From contig NZ_VKAA01000001.1 in assembly GCF_007096635.1 (NCBI RefSeq), positions 434,001 to 498,000 of the forward strand: 64,000 nucleotides of DNA, read 5' to 3'. Of the stretch, positions 16,648-25,092 are shown piece after piece. The notes below the pieces were generated by a model. That model searched no databases, was not told the DNA's origin, and worked only from the letters and a program-made list of their open reading frames with translations. Source of the stretch: Mycolicibacterium sp. 018/SC-01/001 (GTDB lineage Bacteria; Actinomycetota; Actinomycetes; Mycobacteriales; Mycobacteriaceae). Within the stretch, counting starts at the first letter, position 1. Every line of letters begins with the position of its first letter. Position numbers and translations under genes: made by a program.

Positions 16648-17253
16648 ATGTCCGAGGGCCGCCTCAACCACCTCTCCTATGTGGTGCTGGGCGTGATCGC
16701 GGTGCGCGGGCCCACCACCTCCTACCAGCTCAAGCAGTACGTCGCCGAGTCCATCGCCTATCTGTGGCCTCTCCAGCACGCCACGCTGTACCGCGAGCCA
16801 CGCCGGCTGGAGGATCTCGGGCTGTTGCAGTCCGAGACCGAGGACGGCGGCCGGCGCCGCCAGTTCTTCACGATCACCCCCGAAGGGCTTGCGTGCCTGA
16901 GGAATTGGCTGCGCGATCCCGTCACTGCGCAGCCTTCTGAGCTCCATGACGAGGCGCTGCTGAAACTCCACTTCGGCGAGCTCGCCGATCCGTCGAGCAT
17001 GCGAGAACTCGCAGAGAACCAAATCGTGGAACGCAAGACACGTCTGGCCTACTTCACCGATCTGCAGCGCCGCTATCAGGACCGCCCCGGCATCGGCTAC
17101 CCCCTGGCGACATTGCGGGCGGGCCAGATGATCGAAAAGGCATCCATCGCGTTCTGGCGCGAAATCGCCGAAACCGCAGACGAACTCACACCCGTACGCT
17201 CTGCTCACGCAGAGCGGTCTTCGCACCACACTGACACATCTGAGCGAAAGTGA
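16648..17253 (+). CDS. PadR-family transcriptional regulator
   Basis: 201 residues. The winged helix (about 5-85) contains LSYVVLGVIAVRGPTTSYQLKQYV, HATLYREPRRLEDLGLLQSE and FFTITPEGLACLRNWL. The C-terminal helical domain (about 95-180) is of the Vir_act_alpha type used for dimerisation. The first codons sit next to a perfect 27-bp palindrome, which indicates autoregulation. It lies seven bases upstream of a nitronate monooxygenase gene, so the two form an operon and the enzyme substrate or a related compound may be the inducer. Confidence 0.93.
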   Translation: MSEGRLNHLSYVVLGVIAVRGPTTSYQLKQYVAESIAYLWPLQHATLYREPRRLEDLGLLQSETEDGGRRRQFFTITPEGLACLRNWLRDPVTAQPSELHDEALLKLHFGELADPSSMRELAENQIVERKTRLAYFTDLQRRYQDRPGIGYPLATLRAGQMIEKASIAFWREIAETADELTPVRSAHAERSSHHTDTSERK

Positions 17254-17260
17254 CGGCCTC

Positions 17261-18247
17261 ATGACCCTTCCCACCATCCTGCGTGACAACCTCGTACTGC
17301 CGGCCGTTGCGGCCCCCCTGTTCCTGTGCTCAGGTCCGGAACTGGTGATCGCCCAGTGCAGCGCCGGGGTCGTGGGATCGTTTCCCGCACTCAACGCCCG
17401 TCCCGCCCCGGTGCTGCGCGAGTGGCTGCAGCAGATCACGACGGCGCTGGACACTCGCCGCAGCGAGAACCCGGACGCGCCCACCGCGCCGTTCGCCGTC
17501 AACCAGATCGTGCACAGGTCCAACGAGCGTCTCGCCGAGGATGTGCAGGCGTGCGTCGACTTCCAGGTGCCGATCGTGATCACGTCGCTGGGTGCGCGCG
17601 CGGACGTCAACGACGCCATCCACTCCTACGGCGGCATCGTCCTGCACGACGTCATCAACAACACGTTCGCGCGCAAAGCCATCGACAAGGGGGCAGACGG
17701 TCTCATCGCCGTGGCGGCAGGGGCGGGCGGGCACGCCGGCACGATCTCGCCCTTCGCGCTCGTGCAGGAGATTCGGGAGTGGTTCGACGGGCCGCTGCTG
17801 CTGTCCGGCGCGATCGGACACGGCCGCTCGATCCTGGCTGCACAAGCCGCCGGAGCCGACCTGGCCTACATCGGGTCGGCATTCTTGGCCACGACCGAGG
17901 CTCGCACCGAACCCGCTTACAAAGAGATGATCACCACAAGCGGCGCCAGCGACATCGTGTATTCGAATCTGTTCACCGGTGTGCACGGCAACTACCTGCG
18001 CGGGTCCATCGAGGCAGCCGGGTTGGACCCCGATCATCTGCCCCAATCCGATCCCTCGGCAATGGATTTCGGCTCCGGCGGCAACACCGACGCGAAGGCC
18101 TGGAAGGACATCTGGGGCGCCGGGCAGGGAATCGGTCCGATTCGGGAGGTCGTGTCCACCGCAGCGCTGGTGTCGCGGTTGACCGAGGAGTACGCCGCCG
18201 CGCGCGCCCGGTTGTTTGCAGACGAACTGACCTCAGCCGGAGTGTGA
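17261..18247 (+). CDS. Nitronate monooxygenase (2-nitropropane dioxygenase family)
   Basis: 328 residues with an FMN TIM-barrel. Visible motifs are LPAVAAPLFLCSGPELV at the N-terminus, VNQIVHRSN, AVAAGAGGHAGTISPF (phosphate-binding region and catalytic His) and LSGAIGHGRSILAAQAAGADLAYIGSAFLATTEA. Family members oxidise alkyl nitronates such as propionate-3-nitronate. It follows padR after seven bases with GAAAGTGA as ribosome site, so expression should be controlled by the PadR palindrome. The enzyme class is clear; the physiological substrate is not. Confidence 0.9.
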   Translation: MTLPTILRDNLVLPAVAAPLFLCSGPELVIAQCSAGVVGSFPALNARPAPVLREWLQQITTALDTRRSENPDAPTAPFAVNQIVHRSNERLAEDVQACVDFQVPIVITSLGARADVNDAIHSYGGIVLHDVINNTFARKAIDKGADGLIAVAAGAGGHAGTISPFALVQEIREWFDGPLLLSGAIGHGRSILAAQAAGADLAYIGSAFLATTEARTEPAYKEMITTSGASDIVYSNLFTGVHGNYLRGSIEAAGLDPDHLPQSDPSAMDFGSGGNTDAKAWKDIWGAGQGIGPIREVVSTAALVSRLTEEYAAARARLFADELTSAGV

Positions 18248-18283
18248 CAAGGGCTCTCATCGTCTAGCGAGAACAGCCACGGC

Positions 18284-18937
18284 TCACAACAACCACTGCG
18301 TCAACGGGTGGATGAGGTAGCGAATCGAGAACGCCTCGTACACAGCGCCGATGACGAGCAGGAACGCCGCGGGAACGGCCAGCCAGCCGAGGCGTCGCAG
18401 ACCGCGGAGGTAGCCGCTTCGATGCGTCTGCACCCCAACGCTTTCGGGGCGCAGCCACGCCACGCCGAGCACATGGGCACCGAGCAGGAGGAGGATGTAG
18501 GCCTGCAGCTCGACGATCAGCGTGACGGAGTGCGGGATCAAGGCCACCCAGCCGACGTCACTCGCGGGCACGAGTGTCACACCCGTTTGCGCGGCCCAGT
18601 AGGCGAACAATGCCAGTCCGGCGAACGGCACGACCATCGACGGCGCGACGATCGTCACGAGGCTGAGCTTGACAATGTTCACGGCCAGAATGACGAGAGC
18701 GAAAATCCACGGGTTGCGGAAGACCGAGAGGGCGAGGTCGGCCGTACCGTCTTCCTCCAACCGCACCTGCTGGCTGTCCCGCAACCGGGGAAACAGGAGT
18801 CCGATGCCGAAGCCCACCAGCACGAGACCATAGGCGCACGCATTCAGGGCCACGTACGCACGGCGGTGCTCGCCGATGACGCGGAGTGGCTGCCATGCGG
18901 CCAATTTCGCGCGATCAGGGCTGTTCGGTATGGGCAT
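18284..18937 (-). CDS. SpoIIM-like integral membrane protein
   Basis: 217 residues with about five hydrophobic segments. ALNACAYGLVLVGFGIGLLFP, a middle block NIVKLSLVTIVAPSMVVPFAG, the IPHSVTLIVELQAYILLLLGAHVLG segment and a final YEAFSIRYLI resemble the stage II sporulation protein M family (PHG-x-EL motif followed by EAF). The match is by motif only, so confidence is moderate. In non-sporulating actinobacteria its role is unknown. It overlaps the upstream tetR gene by 23 bases and is translationally coupled to it. Confidence 0.6.
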   Translation of the reverse strand: MPIPNSPDRAKLAAWQPLRVIGEHRRAYVALNACAYGLVLVGFGIGLLFPRLRDSQQVRLEEDGTADLALSVFRNPWIFALVILAVNIVKLSLVTIVAPSMVVPFAGLALFAYWAAQTGVTLVPASDVGWVALIPHSVTLIVELQAYILLLLGAHVLGVAWLRPESVGVQTHRSGYLRGLRRLGWLAVPAAFLLVIGAVYEAFSIRYLIHPLTQWLL

Positions 18938-19535
18938 TGTCGCCTCTCATGATGCTGTCCACGGCGATGCGGAGAGTCATCGCCTCGAAGGGGAGTCGGC
19001 TCAGATCGCCCGGAAGGGCGCGCTCGAACGCAAGGCCGTTGACCACGGTGCTCAGGAATCGCGCCGCCGCATCGAGGTCATCCGCCGCGAGGGCGCGTTC
19101 GTCGCGTAACACGCAGAGCCAACGCGTGATTTGGTGCAGATTCAGGCGCTCGAGCGCGAGGAAGGCGTGGGTCGCATCCTCCGACGGCGGTGCGGCGATG
19201 TACGCATCGTGCAGGGCCCGCACGTACTGGCGCGCCCGATCGCCGGTGCCCACGTGAGAGAGCAGCAGTTGCAGGCAGGCCACCAGTCGCTCCGCCGGGG
19301 GAACCGAGCTGTCGTGCATGGGATCGTCGGGAATGTCGAGGTCGTAGAGAGCGGCGACGACGGTGTCGATCAACTCCTGCTGGGTGGGGAAGAAATGCCG
19401 GAGCGAGCCGACGCTGACGCCGGCGCGTGCAGCGACTGCTCGCACACTCAGACGGGAGGTGGGCTTCTCGCCCAGCATGGTCGCGGCGGCGATCAGGATC
19501 TTGCTTCGCGTGCTGTGACTGGTCGGTTCGGGCAT
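18915..19535 (-). CDS. TetR-family transcriptional regulator
   Basis: 206 residues. The helix-turn-helix (about 10-55) reads RSKILIAAATMLGEKPTSRLSVRAVAARAGVSVGSLRHFFPT, with the recognition helix ending in RHFFP. A TetR_C domain follows (LSRLPFEAMTLRIAVDSI near the end). The ATG lies 25 bases from an imperfect dyad TAGCACG-C-TGTACTA. It is transcribed first, with the SpoIIM-like gene overlapping downstream. The effector is unknown. Confidence 0.92.
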   Translation of the reverse strand: MPEPTSHSTRSKILIAAATMLGEKPTSRLSVRAVAARAGVSVGSLRHFFPTQQELIDTVVAALYDLDIPDDPMHDSSVPPAERLVACLQLLLSHVGTGDRARQYVRALHDAYIAAPPSEDATHAFLALERLNLHQITRWLCVLRDERALAADDLDAAARFLSTVVNGLAFERALPGDLSRLPFEAMTLRIAVDSIMRGDNAHTEQP

Positions 19536-19560
19536 GACGCGGCACCTCCGAACACATTTC

Positions 19561-19575
19561 TAGCACGCTGTACTA
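19561..19575. promoter_or_regulatory. Imperfect dyad upstream of tetR
   Basis: TAGCACG-C-TGTACTA has five of seven positions symmetric. It is centred between the tetR start (19535) and the small gene at 19583, a typical autoregulatory position. The evidence is position and symmetry only. Confidence 0.4.
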
Positions 19576-19582
19576 GTGGTGT

Positions 19583-19768
19583 GTGATGTCACTGCCGGCG
19601 CTGCGGGGTCCCGTCAGCGCGCCATCGCCGCCGCTCGAAAACCAGTCGTGCGTGCAACTCGAAGATCTCGACGAAGCGCTCATCAAGCACGAGATCGGGG
19701 TGGACGACGGCCGCGAGATGCCGGACTTCGACAACATCGACTGGACGATCGACCGGATGGACCTCTGA
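19583..19768 (+). CDS. Small acidic hypothetical protein
   Basis: 60-61 residues from overlapping GTG/ATG starts. The second half is rich in Asp/Glu (DLDEALIKHEIGVDDGREMPDFDNIDWTIDRMDL). There is no recognised domain. The composition and the divergent position next to tetR favour a real gene, but there is no clear ribosome site and the protein could be spurious. Its 3' end is 18 bases from the convergent hchA gene. Confidence 0.45.
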   Translation: MMSLPALRGPVSAPSPPLENQSCVQLEDLDEALIKHEIGVDDGREMPDFDNIDWTIDRMDL

Positions 19769-19786
19769 GCGCGACGCGCCGGGTGC

Positions 19787-20668
19787 CTAGGTGTCGCCGC
19801 TCACTGCCGCGACGAGGACGTCGGCTGCCAGCAGACCGAGATTGTTCGCAGCCAGCGGACTGTCCCCACTGAGCAGCTTTCGATCTCGGTGAACTCTCCC
19901 GGTCATGTCGTCGTTGAGCACCGTGACGCCCTGCGCCTCCAACGATTCGGCCAGCAACCATTGCAGATGTCCGGGGATGTAGCCCATGTCGACGTTGGCG
20001 CCCTCGTCGAGCGAATCGGGGAACACGCACATCGAGTAGCCGGCGAACGGCGAGCGACGGCCGTCGTGCCCGACGGCAAGCAATGCGGCCGGCCCGTGAC
20101 ACAGCGTGACGATGTACCTGTCGCTGCTCAACGCCCAGTCCAGGGTCTGCGCCACCGCCTCGGCGTCCGGCAACCCGATGAGCGCTCCGTGGCCACCGGG
20201 GATGAACACCGCGAGATAGTCGGAGTCGTCGCCGAGCTCGTCGGCGACGACCTCGGAGAGCTTCTTCGGCTGCTTGAGTTTGGGTTTCAGTGCCTCATGG
20301 GCCTGCGCTACGGTCTGATCTTCGGCTGGCATCGCCCACAGCTCCAGCTTGGCCGGGTAGCCCGCGACCGTGGCGATCTCGACCTCGAAACCAGCCGCCA
20401 TCAGATGATGAAGCGGCAGAAGTGTTTCCACGGGGTGGTTGCCGGTGGAGAACATCTTCCCGTTCTTGCACAGCAGGTAGCGTTCCTCGGCGGCGATCAC
20501 CAGGATCTTCCACCGGCCGCCGGTGTAAGCGCCTTGGTGCTCGACCCCTGCGAAGTCGGTCCGGGGCGGGACGTACTGAGTCAACGAATACGGCGACGGG
20601 AAGAAGGCGTTGTCTTCCGCCTCGTCGGGACGGGCCTCGCGGCTGACGCCGTCGGTGGTGGCGGTCAT
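19787..20668 (-). CDS. hchA: Hsp31-type chaperone / glyoxalase III (HchA)
   Basis: 293 residues of the DJ-1/PfpI superfamily. The nucleophile-elbow motif [10 protein letters not shown] carries Cys190-His191, aligned with Cys185-His186 of E. coli Hsp31, and the flanking blocks [26 protein letters not shown] and [10 protein letters not shown] are typical of HchA. Known activities are methylglyoxal conversion to lactate and protein deglycation/holdase function. It appears monocistronic, with AAGGGAAGATCA before the ATG. The convergent neighbour is the small gene at 19583. Confidence 0.93.
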   Translation of the reverse strand: MTATTDGVSREARPDEAEDNAFFPSPYSLTQYVPPRTDFAGVEHQGAYTGGRWKILVIAAEERYLLCKNGKMFSTGNHPVETLLPLHHLMAAGFEVEIATVAGYPAKLELWAMPAEDQTVAQAHEALKPKLKQPKKLSEVVADELGDDSDYLAVFIPGGHGALIGLPDAEAVAQTLDWALSSDRYIVTLCHGPAALLAVGHDGRRSPFAGYSMCVFPDSLDEGANVDMGYIPGHLQWLLAESLEAQGVTVLNDDMTGRVHRDRKLLSGDSPLAANNLGLLAADVLVAAVSGDT

Positions 20669-20739
20669 TGATCTTCCCTTCCCGTCGATTCCTCAACTGT
20701 TCGACAAGAGCTCGCCGATCGCAAGGCCCGATCGCTCCC

Positions 20740-21126
20740 CTAGTTCATCTGCTGGATCTGAATGAGGTTGCCGCAGGTGTCGTCGAGGACCGCCGTCGTC
20801 ACGGGACCCATGCTCGTGAGCTCCTGTGTGAAGTAGACGCCCAGACCGCGGAGCCGGTCGAACTCGGCGTGAACGTCGTCGACGGCGAAGGCGGTGAAGG
20901 GGATTCCGTCGGCGACGAGCGCTTCCTTGAACGGCTGGACCGCGGGATGGCCGTCGGGTTCGAGCACGACCTCGACGCCGTCCGGGTCATCAGGGGACAC
21001 CACGGTGATCCACCGGTGCTCACCCATCGGGATGTCGTGCTTCGGCTGGAAACCGAGCACATCGGTGTAGAACGTCAGCGCCTTGTCTTGGTCGTCGACG
21101 AACACGCTGGTCAGCGTGATCCTCAT
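20740..21126 (-). CDS. VOC-family (glyoxalase/bleomycin-resistance fold) protein
   Basis: 128 residues with the paired beta-alpha-beta-beta-beta modules of the VOC superfamily: MRITLTSVFVDDQDKALTFYTDVLGFQPKHDIPMG... and HAEFDRLRGLGVYFTQELTSMGPVTTAVLDDTCGNLIQI. Substrate unknown; related single-domain VOC proteins in ArsR operons are often of the PhnB/glyoxalase-like type. The ATG overlaps the ArsR stop (ATGA), so translation is coupled, and expression should be controlled by the ArsR dyad. Confidence 0.88.
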   Translation of the reverse strand: MRITLTSVFVDDQDKALTFYTDVLGFQPKHDIPMGEHRWITVVSPDDPDGVEVVLEPDGHPAVQPFKEALVADGIPFTAFAVDDVHAEFDRLRGLGVYFTQELTSMGPVTTAVLDDTCGNLIQIQQMN

Positions 21127-21431
21127 GGTGATTCCTCTCTGTCGTTGCCGTGCTTGTTCAGCCACCGCGCGACGATCGGTTCCAGCGGCGCGGTGTCGAT
21201 GTCGTGGAACTTGAACCGACCCTCGCGCCGTGTCGTCACCAGGCCTGCGGCCTCGAGCACGTCGAGGTGTTGCGAGATCGCCTGCCGCGACGAGCCCAGG
21301 CCGTGCTTGCTCGCCAGTCGTGCGCAGATCTCGAACAGCGTCTGACCGTTCCGGTCGGTCAGCTCGTCGAGGATCGTTCGGCGAGTGGGATCGGCCAACG
21401 CTTTGAAGACATCCCCCACCCCCGAGACCAT
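21123..21431 (-). CDS. ArsR/SdpR-family repressor
   Basis: 102 residues. Winged helix with VFKALADPTRRTILDELTDRNGQTLFEIC, the recognition region SSRQAISQHLDVLEAAGLVTTRREGRFKFHDI and a short C-terminal helix. No metal-binding CxC motif is present, so it is a non-metal SdpR-like type. ATG 21431 is preferred to the TTG two codons earlier. An 18-bp dyad overlaps the start region. It forms a two-gene operon with the VOC protein through a 4-base overlap. Confidence 0.9.
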   Translation of the reverse strand: MVSGVGDVFKALADPTRRTILDELTDRNGQTLFEICARLASKHGLGSSRQAISQHLDVLEAAGLVTTRREGRFKFHDIDTAPLEPIVARWLNKHGNDREESP

Positions 21432-21432
21432 A

Positions 21433-21450
21433 TGCAAGCAGTTGCTTGCA
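21433..21450. promoter_or_regulatory. ArsR-type operator dyad
   Basis: TGCAAGC (21433-21439) and GCTTGCA (21444-21450) form a perfect 7-bp-arm dyad with a 4-base spacer, immediately upstream of the ArsR ATG. Position and size fit autorepression. Confidence 0.65.
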
Positions 21451-21616
21451 AGTCAATAGGTGTCCGACGCCGCCGTGCGCCACACCAAAAGTGCTGTCCA
21501 TCAGAGGCTTTGGTGTAGCCACAAGATGGTCGCCGCGATTCGGGAGAAGCACGACCACTCGAGCCAGCCGGTCAGTACGGTGGGACCGACAGGGCGACAC
21601 GAGGGGGAACCAGTCC

Positions 21617-22747
21617 ATGAACGACTCACGCGCGCGCCGAGCGGGGATCGTCCCCGCGTTTGCCCTCGCTCTCGCCCTCGGCGGTGTGGCGTGCACCGAT
21701 GGCCGCACCGCCGCCCCGCCGACCGCAGCGACGTCGAGTTCGACCTCGGAGACGAGACCGGCAGGAGAGGCCAGCATTCACGACCGAGTCGAGCAATTGC
21801 TCGACGAAGCAGAAGAAGCATTCGACTCGCCGGCGAGAACGTCGTCGGCCGGCAACACCGACAAGACCGTCGACAACATGTCGATCGTCGCCGAGCGCCT
21901 GATGCAGGCGCACGAGCTCGCGCCCTACCGAAACGACCTTCTCTTCAGTGCCGCCTCCGCCCAGATCGCGCGCAAGGACGTCGACGCCGCACTGACGCTC
22001 TATCAGACCGCCCTCGCCACGGCACCCAATGACGTTGACGCACAGTCGTATCTGGCCGGTTGGTCCCGCTACCTCGGACGTCAGGCCGACGCAGACCGCT
22101 ACCTCGACCAACTCCGCGCACTGGACCCCGCGCGCGCGGAGCGGCTGGATGCGATGTTCGCGACGATCGATCAGAAGGTCGCGACACCACTGACCGACGC
22201 CCTGCCCGCGCTACCGGAACCCGGACTCGGGATCGTGACGCTGGGTTACGCGCTGCACGACGACGGCTCGATGGACGACATCCTGATCGCCCGCCTTCAG
22301 CAGACGAAGGCTGCCGCGCAGCGGTGGCCGAGCGCTCCCATCGTCGTGACCGGTGGCGTCGAACAATCAGGACGCACGGAAGGCGAGTCGATGAAGAAAT
22401 GGCTCGTCGACAACGGCGTCGCGGCGGAGCGCATCCACGACGAGAACTTCGCGCGTTCCACGGTCGAGAACGCGTCCTATGGTGTGGACGTGCTGGCGAG
22501 CGTGCGGGCGACACATGCGCTGATCATCAGTTCGGCCAGTCACATTCGTCGTGCGTTGACGGTCTTCCAGCTCGCCGCCGCCGAAACTCTGGGTAAGGAC
22601 TTCCCGTTCACCGGCACCGGCAGTGCGGACAAACCACTGGCCGACCTTGCCACCGCAACTCCTGATGAGCTTCTGTCGATCTACCGCGACGCCTTCAGTT
22701 CGATCGGTATGTGGAGTTACCGCAGCGCGCCACTGCTTCGGCAGTAG
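21617..22747 (+). CDS. YdcF-family (DUF218) lipoprotein with TPR-like region
   Basis: 376 residues. Signal peptide with a lipobox LGGVAC (Cys at about 25), then a helical TPR-like region (about 70-190; AHELAPYRNDLLFSAASAQIARKDVDAALTLYQTAL). The DUF218 domain (about 205-340) shows IVTLGYALHDDGSMDDILIARL, PIVVTGGVEQSGRTEGESM and FARSTVENASYG. SanA/YdcF proteins are envelope proteins of uncertain biochemistry. It is predicted to be lipid-anchored on the outer face of the membrane. GAGGGGGA precedes the ATG by about eight bases. Convergent with a thioesterase gene. Confidence 0.9.
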   Translation: MNDSRARRAGIVPAFALALALGGVACTDGRTAAPPTAATSSSTSETRPAGEASIHDRVEQLLDEAEEAFDSPARTSSAGNTDKTVDNMSIVAERLMQAHELAPYRNDLLFSAASAQIARKDVDAALTLYQTALATAPNDVDAQSYLAGWSRYLGRQADADRYLDQLRALDPARAERLDAMFATIDQKVATPLTDALPALPEPGLGIVTLGYALHDDGSMDDILIARLQQTKAAAQRWPSAPIVVTGGVEQSGRTEGESMKKWLVDNGVAAERIHDENFARSTVENASYGVDVLASVRATHALIISSASHIRRALTVFQLAAAETLGKDFPFTGTGSADKPLADLATATPDELLSIYRDAFSSIGMWSYRSAPLLRQ

Positions 22748-22760
22748 CTCGGACACGTGG

Positions 22761-23591
22761 TCAGGAGGACGGGAGTTTCGGAGGAGTGAAGCCTGGGTTG
22801 ACCAGCGCTGTGGCGGATGCCGTCCCGATCGGGCCCGCGGCATCGACGAGGAGCGCTGTGCCCGTTGCGATTCCCTCATGGCTGTGATGAGTCAGAGCGG
22901 CCAGGCCGATGAACTGACCGGTGGGCAGGCGGCTCAGGGACACCGTGTAGTCGGCATTGATGAACGGGAGGCCGTCCGGACCGAAGCCCGTGAGTGAACT
23001 CGCGACGTCGCCCGCCATGGCCGCCGCCGCGAACGGGGTCCTGGGAAGCAGGTCGACGATCGGCAGAAGGTCGCAGAACCACACGTATTTGGGTCCGGTG
23101 TGCGCCCATGCCGCAAGACCATCACCGGCAGCCGCTTCTTGGGTGCCATAGGTGAACATCAGCATGGGCGCGTTGTCGGGAACCGACTCCGGCATCGCAG
23201 GCAACGGCGGCATGGCCACATCGATCGACCAGCGCGGAGCGGCCGGCTGCTCTCCCCGCCGCAGATACACCAGGCTCGCCCGCGCAACGGGCGTGCCGTC
23301 CTGTGTCATCACCACGTCGGCCAGGAGGAGTCTGCGCCCGGCGCGGACGACGTCTGTGGTCACCGACACAGGGGTCAAGGCCACCGGCCGCATCAAGTCG
23401 ACGGTGAACCGCGCGGGATGCATGCCCTCCGTCTGCCCCGCGAGATCGCGCTCGCCGATCAGGCCGAGCAGCCCACCGAGATAGTTCCCGCTGATGGTGT
23501 CACCCCACGGCCCGCGGGCCCACTCGGTGGGCGCGAACACCTCGCGACCGGCGTCGTCGGTCTGCAGCGCGAAGAACGCCCGAGTACTCAT
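22761..23591 (-). CDS. TesB-like acyl-CoA thioesterase
   Basis: 276 residues with a double hot-dog layout. The first half (WARGPWGDTISGNYLGGLLGLIGERDL, RFTVDLMRPVALTPVSVTTDVVRAGRRLLLADVVMTQDG) is the acyl-CoA thioesterase N-terminal domain. The second half (LTGFGPDGLPFINADYTVSLSRLPTGQFIGLAALTHHSHEGIATGTALLVDAAGPIG) carries the Asp-x-n-Thr/Ser-type conserved region. The start is set at ATG 23591, as the longer N-terminus has no domain. It probably hydrolyses acyl-CoA of unknown chain length. It stands alone, divergent from the NTF2 gene at 23660. Confidence 0.85.
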   Translation of the reverse strand: MSTRAFFALQTDDAGREVFAPTEWARGPWGDTISGNYLGGLLGLIGERDLAGQTEGMHPARFTVDLMRPVALTPVSVTTDVVRAGRRLLLADVVMTQDGTPVARASLVYLRRGEQPAAPRWSIDVAMPPLPAMPESVPDNAPMLMFTYGTQEAAAGDGLAAWAHTGPKYVWFCDLLPIVDLLPRTPFAAAAMAGDVASSLTGFGPDGLPFINADYTVSLSRLPTGQFIGLAALTHHSHEGIATGTALLVDAAGPIGTASATALVNPGFTPPKLPSS

Positions 23592-23659
23592 CGAGCCTGA
23601 CGATAGCGGCACGGCTCCGCGAGAATGATCCACGACCGTTGCAGGGGAAGGAGCTCTTG

Positions 23660-24172
23660 ATGACATCGATGGAAGAGCGGCTGCGCTCGATCGAGGACAG
23701 GCTGGAGATCTACAACGTGATCGCCACCCACCCGTTGACGGGGGACACCGGAGAACGCGCCATCGTCGACGCGTTCTACGCCGACGACGTCGTCGTCGAC
23801 CGCGGTAACGGTGACGAGCCGCACGACAGGGACGCGATGGCCGAGGTTCTCGGACGTGCCGAACACCGTGCAGCGATCGCCGCAGGACTCGCCCATTTCG
23901 GGAATCTGCCCCTGGTCGATCTCGAGGGCGACACCGCGACCGCGATCTCCTACATCGCGCTGCTGACTCCGGACACCGACGGCCATATTCGGCACCTCGC
24001 CAATCACGGTGACTCCCGGGGCTACCGCGTGCATCGTGTGGGCGTCAACGTGTGGTCGCTGAAACGTACCGGCGCAGGCTGGCGTGTGGCGGCACGCACG
24101 GTGCGCATGGTGGGCGACGGGGCCCATGAGCTGCTGAGCGAGGCTGGACGTCGTCACCTGGCCCGTGAATGA
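23660..24172 (+). CDS. SnoaL/NTF2-like protein
   Basis: 170 residues with the SnoaL_4-type cone fold: helices RLRSIEDRLEIYNVIATHPLTGD, AIVDAFYADDVVVDRGN and strands LPLVDLEGDTATAISYIALLT and VGVNVWSLKRTGAGWRVAARTVRMV. Such proteins are isomerases, dehydratases or non-catalytic binders, so no reaction is assigned. The ATG has AAGGAG six bases upstream. It is convergent with the MerR gene, six bases apart. Confidence 0.85.
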   Translation: MTSMEERLRSIEDRLEIYNVIATHPLTGDTGERAIVDAFYADDVVVDRGNGDEPHDRDAMAEVLGRAEHRAAIAAGLAHFGNLPLVDLEGDTATAISYIALLTPDTDGHIRHLANHGDSRGYRVHRVGVNVWSLKRTGAGWRVAARTVRMVGDGAHELLSEAGRRHLARE

Positions 24173-24178
24173 CTGCCG

Positions 24179-25006
24179 TCAGTCAGCAGGTGTCGCCGTC
24201 CGGAAAATCGGCCAACAGATCTCGGTAGCGGTGAACGCCGTCGGCTCGGACAGGGAGCCGCCGAGATAGTGTTCGCGGGTCGGTCCCTGATCGCTGATCA
24301 ACCGTTCGTTGGCGTACTTCCCCAGAGCCGCGTAGCTGCGGTCGATGCCTTCGTGGTCTCCGGAGTGCGTGAGCACCGCATAGTCGGCTGACGGGAGGAC
24401 CTGGGCGCGAATTCCCTCCGGTGCCCGTGCATTCGGCGGGGCCGGGACGAACAGGGTTGCCTCTCCGCGCGATTCGCTGAACAGTGCTCGTTCGTAGAGA
24501 CCGCCGTACACGACACCCTCGTGGGAGATCGCGGATGTCATCAGCGCATCGCCGAGCCGTGCCAGTGTGGCCACGAAGAACGAGTCGATGTCGGCGATGT
24601 CGATGACTGCGCTCATCGACCACACGGCCAGGGGTGGTTCCTGCCGCAACTCCACGGCAGTTGGGATGTCCACCGGCGCGAGGAGCTCGCGCAAGGCGCT
24701 CACCGTGTCACGTGTCTGCTGCAGCTGCTGCTCCATCTGCTCGAGGTGGGTGGTGATGATCTCGGTGCGGGCCGCGGCGTCCTCGGTGCTCAGGAGGGCC
24801 TTGATGTCGGGGATGGACATCCCCAGCGACCGGAACCGCCGGATGATCTGGGCATGGTCGACCTGGCCGGTGTCGTAGAAGCGGTAGCCGGTGTGCGGGT
24901 CGATGTGGGCGGGCTCGAGAATGCCCAGGTCGTGGTAGTGGCGCAACGCTTTTCTGCTGAGGCTCGTCATCAACGAGAAGTCACCGATCGACACACGCAC
25001 ACCCAT
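24179..25006 (-). CDS. MerR-family regulator with GyrI-like effector domain
   Basis: 275 residues. The MerR helix-turn-helix (about 5-75: VSIGDFSLMTSLSRKALRHYHDLGILEPAHIDPHTGYRFYDTGQ) is followed by a coiled-coil dimerisation helix (about 80-115) and a GyrI/BmrR-type ligand domain (about 130-275). It therefore resembles multidrug-type sensors such as BmrR. GGAGG is five bases before ATG 25006. Its own promoter has the 19-bp -35/-10 spacing expected of a MerR-activated promoter. A very similar promoter lies at 49940. Confidence 0.92.
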   Translation of the reverse strand: MGVRVSIGDFSLMTSLSRKALRHYHDLGILEPAHIDPHTGYRFYDTGQVDHAQIIRRFRSLGMSIPDIKALLSTEDAAARTEIITTHLEQMEQQLQQTRDTVSALRELLAPVDIPTAVELRQEPPLAVWSMSAVIDIADIDSFFVATLARLGDALMTSAISHEGVVYGGLYERALFSESRGEATLFVPAPPNARAPEGIRAQVLPSADYAVLTHSGDHEGIDRSYAALGKYANERLISDQGPTREHYLGGSLSEPTAFTATEICWPIFRTATPAD

Positions 25007-25043
25007 CGCGCCCTCCTCACACGTCCGTCCTCCGGGCACTGTG

Positions 25044-25074
25044 ATTGTGCAGCTTCCCGTTAGGGCAAGGTCAA
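25044..25074 (-). promoter_or_regulatory. MerR-type promoter with 19-bp spacer
   Basis: Minus strand: -35 TTGACC (25074-25069), 19-base spacer containing a CTTGCCC-TAA-CGGGAAG imperfect dyad, -10 CACAAT (25049-25044). The TSS would fall about 30 bases before the merR ATG. It also overlaps the -35 region of the divergent LLM gene, so MerR could control both. Confidence 0.7.
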
Positions 25075-25092
25075 CGTCCCTAGACTGGCCGT

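Noticed and set aside
16552..17619. Long extension of the hypothetical protein at 15805 to 604 residues
   Set aside because: It is antisense to padR and the nitronate monooxygenase gene, both well supported.
22040..22600. Arginine-rich frames over the YdcF lipoprotein gene
   Set aside because: Typical third-frame shadow of a GC-rich gene.
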